Shown here in pieces: positions 22,301 to 34,800 of a DNA stretch of 64,000 nucleotides (positions are counted from its first letter, which is position 1; each line of letters opens with the position of its first letter). Made by a program: the position numbers and the translations under genes. The stretch spans positions 22,150,501-22,214,500 of the forward strand of contig NC_079879.1 of NCBI RefSeq assembly GCF_029227915.1, read 5' to 3'. The notes under the pieces were generated by a model that saw nothing but the letters and a program-made list of their open reading frames with translations, was not told where the DNA came from and did no database searches. This stretch comes from Hydractinia symbiolongicarpus. Its lineage: Eukaryota > Cnidaria > Hydrozoa > Anthoathecata > Hydractiniidae.

Positions 22301-25300
22301 TTTAGATCCAAATATACATATTTTTTTATTTTTTTCAGGATTTTTGTCAATTACCAGTTGTAAAGGGTAACAGAACCCTTCTTCTTACTTGTCTTACTTC
22401 ATCAGTCAATTTGATGAGAGCGCAGTGCAGAAAAGCACCATTCTGCAAGTTAACTGTTCCGGAGGTTAGTTCGATTTTATTAACACTAATTACGTTTTGA
22501 CGTCAACCATTTGTGGTTGCTATGGTAAGCAAATCTTTTGAGCATGCGTACTAAGCCTAATTATATTTTACATGATTTTTCTAAAAACTTAGATTTTGCG
22601 GACAAAACTTGAAAGTATAGAGAAACTATCCACATTTCCAACTGAAGAATTTAAAGAACCCGAGGTCCTCCAAAACTTGGTGATTGCTCAAACCTTGGAA
22701 TCTCCTGAACTTGCCGATATTCTTGTCAGAATCGCTAAAAATAAGAAATTGTCGACTCATGTTCGCGTTAGAGCTGCACTCGCCCTTCAGCCATTAACCT
22801 TGAAATTAAAAGAAAAAGTGTTGTTCCCAATGTTTAAGTTATACCGAACACGCCAGGAATCAGAAGAGCTTCGTCTTTCAGCCATCACCACCGTGCTGGA
22901 GCGCCCCACGCCAAGCATTGTCATGGCGTGTGTGCAAACTCTTAAGATGGAACCTTCGTTGGCAATTAGAAGAGTTATTTTCGACTCCATCGTTATTCTT
23001 TTGGATCGAAAAGATTTGCCAGCTGATTTGTAAGCTTATTTTTCCTTATAAATTTTAAAATATTATTTAATATGTGTCACCAAAAAAGTTTGAAATAATA
23101 AGCCATATCTGCTAGTTTTAGACGTAACACGAATTTACTTGCAAGATTTTGTTTACAGGAATATTCTGACATTGATTTATTTCTAAAAAAAGGTCATGTG
23201 AGCGTTTTCATTTTTAGATTAAAAACTCTTGAAACTGCGCGAGACATTATTATCCGGCGACGATTAGCTCCAATCAACCACCGATGGATCCGACCAAGCA
23301 TTGTTACAGCAATCAAACTTTCCGATTCAGCACGTCTCGAGTTGGTTCACAAAACTAATTTTGTCAACAGTACTGTTGTGCCAAGAAGTCTACGCAGCAA
23401 ACTTGATATTATGCTCATGGGACAACGAATCAATATTCTCGATGTTGATATGAGGGCTGAAGGAATACAAGAAATTTTGACAAAACTATTTGGAATTGTG
23501 CCAACGGAATCCAATACTTCGAAGAAAGCGCCAAAAAGAAATGACAAAATGGAGGTTAGTAACAAGAAAAGTTGAATATTTTGATATTTCAAAACTTCGC
23601 TGTGTGTATTTATAACATGCAAATAATTTCTGCTTGTATTGTTTTTCTAGCATAGCGCTACCCCTGTGCAGGATGAAGATTTTAAACTGTTTGCAAACAT
23701 CCGATTATTTGGAAAACAATGGACGACTTTGTATAAATCCGCCAAGACCAAAGCTGCACCTTTGAAAGAGTTATTTCTCGACAATATTTTCAGCTTTAAA
23801 GAACTTGCAAAATTATTAAGTGAAGGCCATCAGCGTTTGACTAAAAAGGTGTGTTTTTAGCTCCAATTGATGTTAGTCAATAAAATGCAACAATAACCAA
23901 TTTTTATTCATTCTTAGAAGAAAACATTCCTTAGAATTTTTTTTTTAATTTAGCTATTGTGAATCCATAATCTCATTAAAATAGTTAGTCCGTGCTATAA
24001 AAAGAACAACTGCTATCGTGCTAGGATGCAAAATTTATTAATAACTTTCTGTTTCAGACCATAATGCCAGTGGAAGGCATCGTTCGTATTCCAACAATGT
24101 CTGGTGTGACTTTGGTGCACAATATAACATCTCTAATGCTGAGCAAAACAAGAACTGTCGTGAAAGCTTCAACAACACCAAGCTTGTGGAGTTTATCAGC
24201 ACTTTTGTTTCGATCAGTAAACAAAGCTGACGTCACAGTCAGTGTCGACAGCAAGTACGTTAATATTTCTCGAAAAGTATTTTTAGAAGAGTATTCCTCA
24301 GAAGAAGAATCTGTGGACTTTGTATGCGTTTTGCAAATAAAGACAGGGTGGTTATCCATTCCTGTTCCCAGAGTTCTTTGGGATAAACCCGAAGTTTAAT
24401 CTCAAAGAGCTTTGGGGACAAGAATGGTTGATTATTCTTACTGATCTTTACCTTCTATTTTCTTTAGCAATCGAATATTAATTACTGGTGGAGCGTACTT
24501 TGAAACACCTATTTATCGCAGTGGACTGCAAATCAACCATCACGAAGACTACCCCATCAACACAAAAGTCTCTGTGAATGTCGATCTGAAGACAATGAAA
24601 TACACAACAGATGTAGTTTCACCTTCTATTAAAACTTTGTTAACTCATGAAATCGAGGCTGAACATGTTGTCTTTCTAAGAAGTCCTCAAAAGCCCAATA
24701 AAACGGTTTACAGACAGCCAATTCCTCTTGAAAGCATCGTCAAAAAGTATAACATTCTGCAAAATAGTAGCAAGCCAATAGAGCGAAAATCGATTGTTCA
24801 GTTGAAGGTAGGTCCCAAAAAATATTTGGCGGTATCAAATGGTCGTCTAGTCGTATCCCCTACGCCAGAAAATTTCATCATCATTAGAAAAGGCTATACA
24901 GGACGATTTGCAGCATTGGCGACAACAAAATCTGGTTATTTGAAGGCGGATCCCAAAACCCAACAAATAGTTTTATCTCCAACCGAACCCTCCCTTTGGA
25001 GGCCTGATCTTTCACCTGACAACATCTTAAGGTTATCAACTTTGGTACCAACCTCTAGAAAGGATACGCAAAAAATAAAACCACGCTCATGCGTGTACAG
25101 ACTTTATCGTTACGTTCAAGAATTGCAAAGGGAAGGTATTGAAGCCAAAGAAATTGAAAGATTTTATAAAATGTTTAATGTAAGGGAACCTTTTAAATTC
25201 TACATATGTTACTATGTCTGCTGCAAATAAATTGCCAAAAAATGAGTAAAACCTCTATTTATAGTGTGTTTCCTTTTTAAGGAGGTATTATATCTCCAAT

Positions 25301-28123
25301 TAACATTTTTTTTAGGACAATGAAGATGAGTCCGTTCGCATCATGACTTTAACTGCATCTGGAGACAAAGTTATTTTAGATGACGGAGCAACTAAGTTAA
25401 AAGTTGTGGTCGTAAAGTCTACCACGTCTTACATCAAAGAGAAACTTGCAGAACGACCAATCTGCTATGGAGAATCATCCAAATTTCCAATCTGCATACA
25501 TGGTTGCGTCAGTTATGGTGCCAACCCATTGGGATTTTTCACCCGAATGTTGACTCCAGCACTCCTCAGCATTGATATGCGTCCACCACAAGCGTTGAAA
25601 AAAATTGTAGCAGAAATTACTCGAAGAAAAGAAGGCGTTGAAAACGTTATCTATGAACTTAAGGTAAACAGACTACCTTTTTTATGCTAATTGTTATCTT
25701 AATTTACGCCATATTTCGCAAAATTGTATTTTCCAGAGTCTGCCAAAAATGAAAAAAATGGTAAACATCATCTGAAAATATTTTTTGAAAGCCTACAAAA
25801 AAGCTGTAAACGTCGAGAAAAGGCCAACATCACATGTTTTGAAGCTTTTAAAATATCCTTAATCATTAATTTGTGATTTTAATATATTTTAAGCTTACTT
25901 TCGATGGACTTACACCGGACCAGCAGATTCTTTCAACTCTGAAAATCTGGAAACAGACGAAAAAAGTGTCACTGATAATACAGTCTGGACAAGAATCCAA
26001 ACTGATGTGTGTAAACATTAAGTACCCACGTGACATGGTTTCATTCGATGTTAGTTTTGAACCAACTTGCTCACTTAAACACGTGACGGTAAGTCAATTT
26101 TATGCATCTTAAAACCTAATATTTTACCTTCTGAGTTAAAACGTTTAGGATTGATAAAACGTTAGAGATAGTTATTATAGAGTAAAATAACAGCGTTTTT
26201 CACTTGCTTTTTACAAAAATATTAGAACAATTTTCGCCCTTCAGTTTCGCTTTGAAGAAATTTAACGCAGACTTATTCAAATGCCCGAAAAACAACATTT
26301 TCTCTGAAAAATGTTTAGAGAGGAATACTTACTTATTATCATCCTTTAAAGGATTATTGTATCAAACAACGAATTAAAATAAAGCTTAAAAGTTTTTTTT
26401 AGTTGCAAACAAGAGCTAGCATGATGTATCCGCGGTACTCACAAGAAATAATCCTCACAACAACCATGAAAAATCTTCCTGCTTACTGGAGATCTAAAAT
26501 CATTTTTATATCAAAAGGGATCGTGGAACCGCTTCCGTATGTCGCCAAAGCAATTCTTGATGATTCCCTAGAAGCGGAAGTTCTTAAACCAATCAGTAAA
26601 GTAAATCATGATGGCTGTTACTACTGCTCCAATGCAGTGAATAACGTGAGCATTCAAATAATGTTGCCAATGAATCGCCTTCTTGTATTGAAAGTGGACA
26701 CTCCTTTTAACAACTACAAATACAAGGTTCATCTTCCAACGACGGTCTTCACTTTACCTAAAGGAACTCCCGAAATCTCACTGGCTGAAAAAGTTCATTT
26801 TGCACTACAACCTAAATGTTATCACGGACACGATTATTTTCAAACCTTCGACGACGTGGAATATCATTTTAAACTGCAAAATGAAGGGTGTGAGTACATT
26901 CTAATACAGTCATGCAGCGTGGCTCTACCTCGATTCTTAGTGACTGAAAAAAAGATGGGAGAGTTAAAAGCACTACGTATTGTGTTAGAGGATAATGAGA
27001 TAAAAGTAGTTCCAACTCATGACTCTAAGATTGCACCTACAATAATGGTGCGTGGTTAACTTTTTTTTTGTGCTCATTTTTATTATATTCACAAAACTAT
27101 TCATATATATTTTTTATATTTTTAGGTCAATGGAGAAACAGTCTCTTTGAAAAATAATAAATTGATACAATTGTTAAAGAAGTCATATAAATTAGAATTA
27201 ATTTTTGATAAGGAATTAAAACATTTGGTTCTCATTAATGAAAATTTAGGCTTGCGAGTTATTTTAAATAGTGGTAGAACTGTTACTGTTCGAATTTCTC
27301 CAGTCTTATCCTCAAAAGTTTGTGGTCTTTGCGGAAACATGGACTCTGAACATTCCGCAGAAATGATCACTCCAGAAAGGCAAGTTGTAAAGAACGGAGA
27401 ACTGTTCGGTGTGTCGTGGTTGATGCCAGCTAAAGATTGTCGTGAAAGTGAGATCCTTTGCTTTTTCAGTAAACTCTTAAAATATAAGCAACCACGATTC
27501 CATGATTCTTTGTCTCTTTTTGTATATCTGACGGCGAGATTACCTGTCAATAAAAAAAACGCAGCGGTGAGAGACGATAGGTCATGGGAGCGAGGTTGAA
27601 ATATTTGATTTGGGTAAGCTACAGAACTTTTAAGAAAGAAGTAATTACGTATTGACTTGTTATAGATGGCTACAACATCGTCCCAGGACTTGTTAGGCTT
27701 TTTATATTTGGATCTTGTTCAGGCCGTCCCAATATAAAAAGCCTAACAAGTCCTGGGGATGAGGTTGAGGTAGACAGCCAAGTGAGAAGACTGCTATACT
27801 AGTAAGCAAGATAGACTAGGCATTACGAGAAATCCAACATATATTTAATGTTACTAAAAATTCTAGACGTCTTAGCTTTAAGATCAATTATTTTTCCAGA
27901 ATGCTCCATGGTTTTGACGAAAGATGTTATCATTAAACCTACTCCTGGTCTCGTTTGCAAACCTCTCATCAAGCTCCCTGTTTGCAAACCCAACTGTGAA
28001 CCGTTGCATCAAACCAAGATCTTAAACGACGTTCCAGTTGTTTGCAACAAAAGCCAAAGGATGAATGTACCGTTTAACATGGAAACCAAATGCCGTTGCT
28101 CGTGCCCAAAGTCATTTTTCTAA
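19355..28123 (+). CDS. Vitellogenin (large lipid transfer protein, yolk precursor)
   Basis: Eighteen coding exons: 19355-19397, 19726-19937, 20122-20388, 20636-20797, 21026-21257, 21381-21642, 22043-22214, 22339-22464, 22593-23029, 23218-23554, 23651-23848, 24058-24254, 24468-25179, 25316-25663, 25894-26088, 26403-27047, 27126-27447 and 27900-28123. All borders are GT-AG and phases agree, giving 1696 residues. Order: signal peptide MKVTILMLFVAIALC; lipovitellin/lipid-transport domain about 32-700 (VGQKYTYEYKT, PKWSLDIKKGVVSLL, a helical stretch with RVRAALALQPL, QTLKMEPSLAIRR); an open beta-sheet region; a vWF type D domain about 1438-1600 starting CYHGHDYFQTFDDVEYHF and containing C-G-L-C-G-N at about 1581; and a Cys-rich tail with CKPLIKLPVCKPNC. 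Known role: secreted, lipid-loaded and taken up by oocytes. No polyserine phosvitin stretch and no clear furin-type RXXR cleavage site were noted. Residues about 990-1065 look unlike the usual family (see findings). Vitellogenin is favoured over apolipophorin by total length and the C-terminal vWF-D plus Cys tail. Confidence 0.95.
24356..24429. repeat. Short hairpin repeat (CATTCTCGTCCCC family), copy 2
   Basis: Lies in the vitellogenin intron 24255-24467. The left arm CATTCCTGTTCCCAGAG with CTTTGGGAT and the right arm CTCAAAGAGCTTTGGGGACA with AGAATGG are imperfect inverted repeats of the same family as 17794-17855. Confidence 0.65.
27668..27768. repeat. Foldback hairpin in the last vitellogenin intron
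   Basis: The left arm CCAGGACTTGTTAGGC plus TTTTTATATT is mirrored by AATATAAAAA and GCCTAACAAGTCCTGG, separated by a loop of about 20 bases. Outer bases GCTACAACATCGTCC and GGATGAGGTTGAGG extend the arms imperfectly. Likely a small foldback or MITE insertion. Confidence 0.85.
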
Positions 28124-29248
28124 AATAGGAATTTCGATTTATTTTGTTATGTATTTTTTTTAGTTATGTAGTTGTATTTCTTTCGTCGTACTATTTCTTT
28201 AATATTATACTAAAGTAGAAAACCTTAAACTAACTCACTAACCAAAAATAATGAGTAAAGGGGATTCGCTGGTTGTTTCTCATCTTATCCAAACACACAA
28301 AAAAATTCTTTTTTAAGTCTTTAAGTTTAGTATTTTTTTATATTCAAGATATGATATGTATTACAATTTATGCTAATGAAATAGAGAATGCTTTGATAAA
28401 AAAAACTTTTTTTATAATCTCGGTCGTTATTAGAAATGAATGAAATTTTCTTTGCTCGATTGTTGACCTCATCCCAAGGGCTTTTTTCCCCTTTATCTTA
28501 TGGGATGATAGCACAAAAAGGAATTAAAAAGAAAAAGATGACCTGTCGGTCAGGTTTGCTCGGTTGTTAAAAGAGGAGGGATAACGAAAAAAAAGAACAA
28601 AAAGGCGCCCTGATGACAGACATGACGTAATATGGTTAAGGTGATTTTGGCGTTTTATTTGGCACAAGTCTAATTTGCTAAGTAAATGGTGAGCAAAGCT
28701 ATGACCTGTGCTGAAAATGAGTTGCAAGAGTTTGCTGCGGGCATTCTCTAAAATCTGGGCTAACATGCTTGACATTTTCTCATCATTTTCAACAAACATG
28801 ACCAACATATTTGTTTATATAACAAGTACTACTGATACTATTTAGTAGTCAGACATTTAATGTTTTTTGAAGAAATGAATCACGCACGCCACAATATCAT
28901 CAACTGCTGTGATCTGGTGATAATATCTTATCTTACATATTACAGTTAAACTCTTATAAAATTTAATGGTATGATATTCCAAATGTCCTACCTGATATAA
29001 TTTTTGTTTATAAATCCAAATATGCCACTCATTTTCGTCAAAAGTTTGCTTTTTCTTTCACATTTTGACTAAGCTAGCTAGTTATAAACTGAAACTGTGA
29101 ACTCGTGTATTAGAAATGAGTTCACAGTTTCAGTTAACTAGTGTTTAAATAAATCTTTTGTTACAACGCTCTTATTGAGAATTGAAAAAGGAAGAAAATT
29201 ATTATGAATTAAAGGCTCTGACCATGAAAAAAATATGATGGCCCCTAT

Positions 29249-30510
29249 ATGGCTCACTTCTCTTCTTAATAAACACACTTCTCTTTTTAGTCAAAACGCT
29301 TCTCTTCTGTATAAAAACACTTCTCGTCATCCCTCCGAAATCTTCTCTTCCGTGTGAAACACTTCTCTTTCAAAGTGAGAAACACCTCTCTTCCATGAAC
29401 TCAAAAAATTCCAATACCTAATACACCTTTACGATAATTCGGGAAAACTAACACTCCATATCAGCTTATTTTGCGATCAGAGGAGTTTATTAAGGAGAAA
29501 ACACGTTTTTTCGTGATAGCTTTTCTTGCCGCGTTTTGTTTTTAATAAAAAGTACACATAAGTTGTATCTTATTATTATTAACGTTTCCTGAAAATTTGA
29601 AAGAAATTGATGCGACAGAAGTTAAAAAACTGGAGAAAACACGCTTTCGTCTCTAACAAACTCTCATAAAAACACGATTTTTACCTCCTTTTTTCCGATA
29701 TTGTAAAACGATGGAGAGCCGTAGGAACGCATGTACAATTGAATTATTGTAAAGGTGTATTTTGGTCTGGAATATTGATTGAGCTGAATTTTGATAACTC
29801 ATGCTTTTGAATAAATGACCAACCACCCTCGTCCCATGTTTTTTTGCATTTTTGATATATAAAAGAGACAGTGAAAATCCCTTGAGACGAGGGTGAAGAA
29901 ATGACATTGTGGTATCTGCCGTTTAAGGCATTCGTTTATCTTTTTTTAATACACACATTTTTTTATAAGAATCATTATTTTTATTTCTTTATTGTTCTCA
30001 ACAAAATACGTAATGTTTTAATCTAAAATCTCAGCGTGATATTCTTATAAAGTACATTCATTATAAGGAAAAAGCATTAAGTTTTCTTGGTGGACACTAC
30101 CATGAATTTGAGGACTCTGGGCAGCCATTTATTTTGCCAGTTATTGTGTCCTAATAAATAAAATTACCTACTCTGCTGCTGATCTGAATTGATTTGTGAT
30201 ATTATTTTAATCATGTAAATGCACCGGGACCTGCTACAATATAAAGCTGTTGGTAAATTGAGCATGTGTTAGCAAAGTATACTTCTTGTGAAAAGTGAAA
30301 AAAAATATACAGACCATGGGTGTAAATTATGAGCCAGATTTTTAAATTTAGTTCTGAAGAGAAAGTGTCCGACCACATACAGGGAAGTGTTAAGTGCAGA
30401 AAAGAAGCGTCAAAATACAGAAGAAAAATGTGAAAATGCAGAAGAGAACTGTTTGGATCATAGAAGAGAAGTGCTTTTAAATTGGAAGAAAAGTGAGCCA
30501 TAGTAAAAAA
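29249..30510. mobile_element. Foldback-like element with arms made of short CACTTCTCTT repeats
   Basis: The left arm (29249-29400) opens with TATGGCTCACTTCTCTTC and carries about seven variants of CACTTCTCTT spaced by roughly 20 bp. The right arm (about 30340-30510) is the reverse: about seven variants of AAGAGAAGTG and closing with GGAAGAAAAGTGAGCCATAG. Long inverted repeats built from short direct repeats are the hallmark of foldback elements. The middle contains a complete TA-flanked MITE. No transposase ORF is visible. Confidence 0.65.
29424..29757. mobile_element. TA-flanked MITE, copy 2 (334 bp)
   Basis: Same family as 7749-8081 but in reverse orientation: ends CACCTTTACGATAA and TTATTGTAAAGGTG (one mismatch), TA on both sides (29422-29423, 29758-29759). 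Shared internal blocks include CGGGAAAACTAACACT near the left end and CGATGGAGAGCC near the right end. It is inserted within the foldback-like element. Confidence 0.88.
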
Positions 30511-30769
30511 GTGAAATAATTTTTGGGTGAAATATTTTGAAAAGAAAAGTTTCAATTCCTTCACATATATATATATGTTTTAAGTAAGGTTGACAATAAC
30601 ATACTGGCAATAACATACTAAATTTCATGCTATAAGATTAATTATTTCTTCAAAAAATGAGAAATATTCATAATGCCCATGGTCAAAACCTTATTAAATT
30701 CACTCTGTTCACCTTTTTAAAATACAAAAAGTGAGCAAACAACTTAAACTGTGAAGAGGTTATTAATAT

Positions 30770-31010
30770 GGCGCTGTAGCTTTGTGGTTATAACTCTTGT
30801 ACTTTGTGCAGGAGACTGGGGTTCGATTCCCTTTGGTGGCGATTTAATATGGGAGAGTGAATGTTACCATAGCCCTGGGTTAGCCCAAGCCATGTGAGGG
30901 ACATTGGGGAGATAGCACAATGTGTGGGTCGTTAGATGTTGCAGGCAGTTGTCTGGTAGAGCGTGGACCCTAATTGGGTCTGCAAGCTCAAAATGAAGTA
31001 CTAAACTATT
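30770..31010 (+). mobile_element. tRNA-derived SINE, copy A
   Basis: The head 30770-30841 resembles a tRNA: box A-like TAGCTTTGTGGTTA at 30777-30790 and box B GGTTCGATTCC at 30820-30830, the right distance apart for an RNA polymerase III internal promoter. It lacks the folded pairing expected of a working tRNA. The body continues through GCCCTGGGTTAGCCC and TGCAGGCAGTTGTCTGG. The 3' boundary is approximate. Confidence 0.75.
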
Positions 31011-31500
31011 GTTGTGACAGTTTTCAAGCAAACTATAGCGCCGTTAATCTTTTATGGATCTGTTTTGATAGATTTTAAACCAACTGGCAACTTTTTAGCA
31101 TTACCTTTTGACAGTTTGAAAGCATTTTATCCTTTTACAGTCCTGTAATTATGATGTTTAAGTGAAGTACGGCGTCACCTTAAACCTCTATGACCCAATC
31201 TTGGCAGTTGTCAAGCGATAAAGACTTGTATGGTATTTGTTTTGACATTTACGTACGGTTCCATATTAACCCTTTGCACTGCAGTATTGAGAGTTCAAGC
31301 AAACTATGGTGTTCAATTAACCTACTGACCTGTTTTGATAATTTTTAGGCAACCTACAGTGCCAAAACTTTCTACAGTACTATTTGGCAGTTTTTCAAAC
31401 AACCTTTGGCATTGTATGAACCTTCTATGGTATACCCTTTCAACAGTTTTCAAAAAAAGTATGGCATTGTATTAAATGCCTATGACATCATCGAAATTTT
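31010..31500. repeat. Decayed tandem repeat, unit about 52 bp
   Basis: Successive units share CAGTTTTCAAGCAAACTAT, a GGCATTGTATTAAC-like block and CTATGACCTGTTTTGA in that order; about seven to eight diverged units can be followed, with a less regular middle (31130-31270). It follows directly on the SINE. Confidence 0.6.
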
Positions 31501-31880
31501 TTAGAAAATTTGAATTCTGCGTTTTACTTTACATATAATGATATGGTGCCCAATAAATTATATATGCCAGATTCTTCATAACTTGAGATATTGAAAATGA
31601 CCCGGAAATAAAAAAGGACTGGCCTTAAGTAGACCGAGCACCTTTAACAAATAAAGTTATTAGTTTCGGAATTTTTTTTATATATAAAATTAAAGCTGGT
31701 AAGAAATGCAGATTTTATTTAAATTTAATTTCCCTTAGAAAGCTTTAAATTTTAAGTTGGAAATGGCAAAATTTAGATCTATTTACTGTATAGTATAGAC
31801 AATTACAACTAACTTTTCCTGTACCTATTTTATGTTAATTTATTTCAGAGTAAAATTTTAATAGTATATCATCAACGGGA

Positions 31881-34800
31881 ATGACGTTAGCTAGAAATGA
31901 TCAAGACTGGGCTGTTTTATTAAATGAGGTAAGTTTACATGTGATAAAGTTACATTTTATCTTGATCAATAAACCTACCAAGAAAGAAAAAGATGTTCTT
32001 ATTAATCAACCACTCAAAATACCCATTAAATAATCCACCGTAGACAAACAGTATATTTTGATATTTATAACACAGTTTTTTTACAATTTTTTTATTCATT
32101 GTAACATTATATTGTAGCATAGGCAATTCCTTCCTTTCCATGAACAGTTTCAGGCCAGAAAATTTGTCAAATTTAGTGAAATGATTCATGTTTACTGCTT
32201 TTGGAGGAATAAGGCAACAATAAAACCTCCCTTGTACCTACCTATCTTATTATGGGTACATAGTGGTACAGACCAGAAAGCATATGTGCTAATGCGGTAA
32301 AAAACTTATTTCCACTTATTTTACCTTAACTTTCAACTTTACACTATTTTTGGACCAGCTGAGATTTAAAGCCGTAACAAACACAATTTTATAGCTAATA
32401 AACTCTCAATACTCAAAGAAATTTAAGGCAAAGATCTTCATCTTTTGCGGTTCCTCTGCAATACACCTGCAATAAACACACATTAGTAGAACTAATTGAA
32501 AAATGAAAAGCCAGGTGTTATTAGGCCTCCATTGGGAATATCCATAATAGTTTTTCAAAGGATGGCCCATGGTAGTGTCCAAAGGAAAAATTTCCAAATT
32601 TTATGATCTTAATAAAAGTTCTTAATACGTTAATTCGAACTCCCGGATGTTGCAATTTTTGTCCTCTTAAGTACGTATATAGACCATTTCTATACCAGGC
32701 TCATGCAGTCAGAACTATGTAAAGTTCATTTGTCAGTATTTACAGGTTTATAGGTTTGGTTAAACCCCAACTCTTAAAATTTACTCATTGCTGCTAACGT
32801 CAACAGGACCATTTTTCTTTAATTTGGGATTTTCGTGGACTTTAACATGGATTATTCTGTAAGACAGACGTGTTAGAAAGTAGGACTGGTGCATTAAAAT
32901 GCTAATTACCTAACTTATGCATATAACACTTTCTCAGCCAGCAATTTGCACAAAATAAGCAGGTTGATGGTTTTTTGCAAACTTTTAAAAAGTGGACAAA
33001 AAAGCACTCTTGTCTTAATATAATGAAGGAAAATGAAAATTGTGGATATGTGTATGTATTTTTAATCACTTGCCATAAGGAGCAATGTAATAAGGTGTAT
33101 ATTTCACATAAAATTCAAATCCGAGCATGTGCAGAGGTTTGCACATATAATTACACACTGTTTCTAACCAGCACTCTATTAGTCCATTAGTTCCATAGGT
33201 GAGATGACATTGTAGTTAAAAATCGACTAATTTAAGACTATTTGGCTTTAATTTACTCAGAACATAGAGAACATTATTTTTATTGATGGTCAAATTTTTT
33301 ATTCTCAGTTGTGCACTTTAATAAATTAAGAAATATTAATTGCACCATTGAACAGCAGTGTGTTCACATGGAAGAAACAATACTGAAATTAACATATATA
33401 TATATTATTTCTTATTTTAGTACAACATCTGCAAGAAAAAATTAGAGAGCAAGCGAGAAGGGTTGAAGATTCTTTTGAAAGAACTAGAGGAATCCCAAAT
33501 TGAACAAGATAGATATAAAAATAAAATCACACAGTTGGTATGCCTTTTCTATGATCAAAATACTGTCCACCGTGAGAAGTAATAACAACCAGAGATAGTC
33601 AAACGACACACGCAGACATATATTCACCCATATTAGTTATAATCTACACTATAAAAAAACAAATTACAACACTAACACACGACACTGTCCTTGTTTAGAA
33701 AATTTGAAGCTCGTGAATAGCAGGATGTTATTAGTAACTTTTATACAAACTCAACTTCGAATATTGCTTTTATTTTGTTTCTTTTATTTCTTACTACAGA
33801 TCTATATAAGGTAAAAAAAATAAAATTTGACCAGGAAAATAAAGAATCATTAATCTGCTCCATCTACAGAAATAATGAAGAGGTTTGACATGTCGTTTAT
33901 CGGCATGGCTTTTTCTTCCCAAGGCAGCCAAATGCATAAATTTTATAAGAAACAAAAAGATTTATTGTGATAAGGCATAGTAATGTCTCTTTGTTTAACT
34001 AAAAATGTAACAATATAAAGATAATGAAATTATTTTTTTTCCTACTGTTTTAGAGATTAAACCTTCCTAACGTAACATTTTTATTAAATTTATTTACCAT
34101 TAAACTTGAAAAGGCATGTTGAAGCAAAAATTGTTTGCAAAAATAAGTTTGGTCGAATTTCTCAAAACTACAACAACCTGTCTGCTTACTAGGAATGATA
34201 TCATTGAAAATCCTTAAAATTATAATATGTCCTAAACAGTTTATCAAAAACACAAGAACCTATACATTTTATGACCAGCATTTCAAATCCTACACAATAG
34301 GGTGATGATTTATTGCTTTTTATGAAAACCTTTCTCTTGTTTTATGACAACAAAGAGCCATGTTTATAATCTAATAAAATCAGGCTTTGTGCAGATAATT
34401 CTCAACTGGTTTATATCAAAAGATGACAACGTTTAGGGTTAATAAAAAAAGCGTTTTTCTTACAGAATGTAGCTTTAAATACACAAGAAGTATACAGAAG
34501 AAGTATATATTTATAATTCTTGTGTAAGCTTTTTGACAGTTTAAATTAGAATGGTAAAAAAGGTTGTTTTTACCTGCTCCCACAGAAATCAAATATTTTT
34601 TGTCTTAGAATTGAGTCTTAGAACAGGTATGTGTTATATTAAGAGGGTTACATTGTATAGTAGACAATAGCTGTTCTGCAAAATACTGTCCTAAAAAAAG
34701 AAGCTAATGCTTTATATTTTATGTTATGCACAACACGATAAAGAAATTAATGAACTATATATACTTGGAAAATTAAGCAAGAAATGGGAGGTTAAGGTTT

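Larger units (their letters stand above)
28124..31880. other. Intergenic region between vitellogenin and CCDC149
   Basis: No gene was recognised. The region holds the vitellogenin 3' UTR without a canonical AATAAA close by, a foldback-like element with a nested MITE (29249-30510), a tRNA-derived SINE (30770-31010) and a decayed tandem repeat (31010-31500). An acceptor-like TATTTCAG at 31841-31848 suggests that the CCDC149 5' UTR is spliced and its next exon begins at 31849. Confidence 0.6.

Noticed and set aside
27122-27550. 142-residue minus-strand ORF
   Set aside because: Exact antisense shadow of the vitellogenin vWF-D exon.
30770-30841. Candidate tRNA gene
   Set aside because: Has box A and box B but the acceptor and anticodon arms do not pair well, and unrelated body sequence continues; called a SINE instead.
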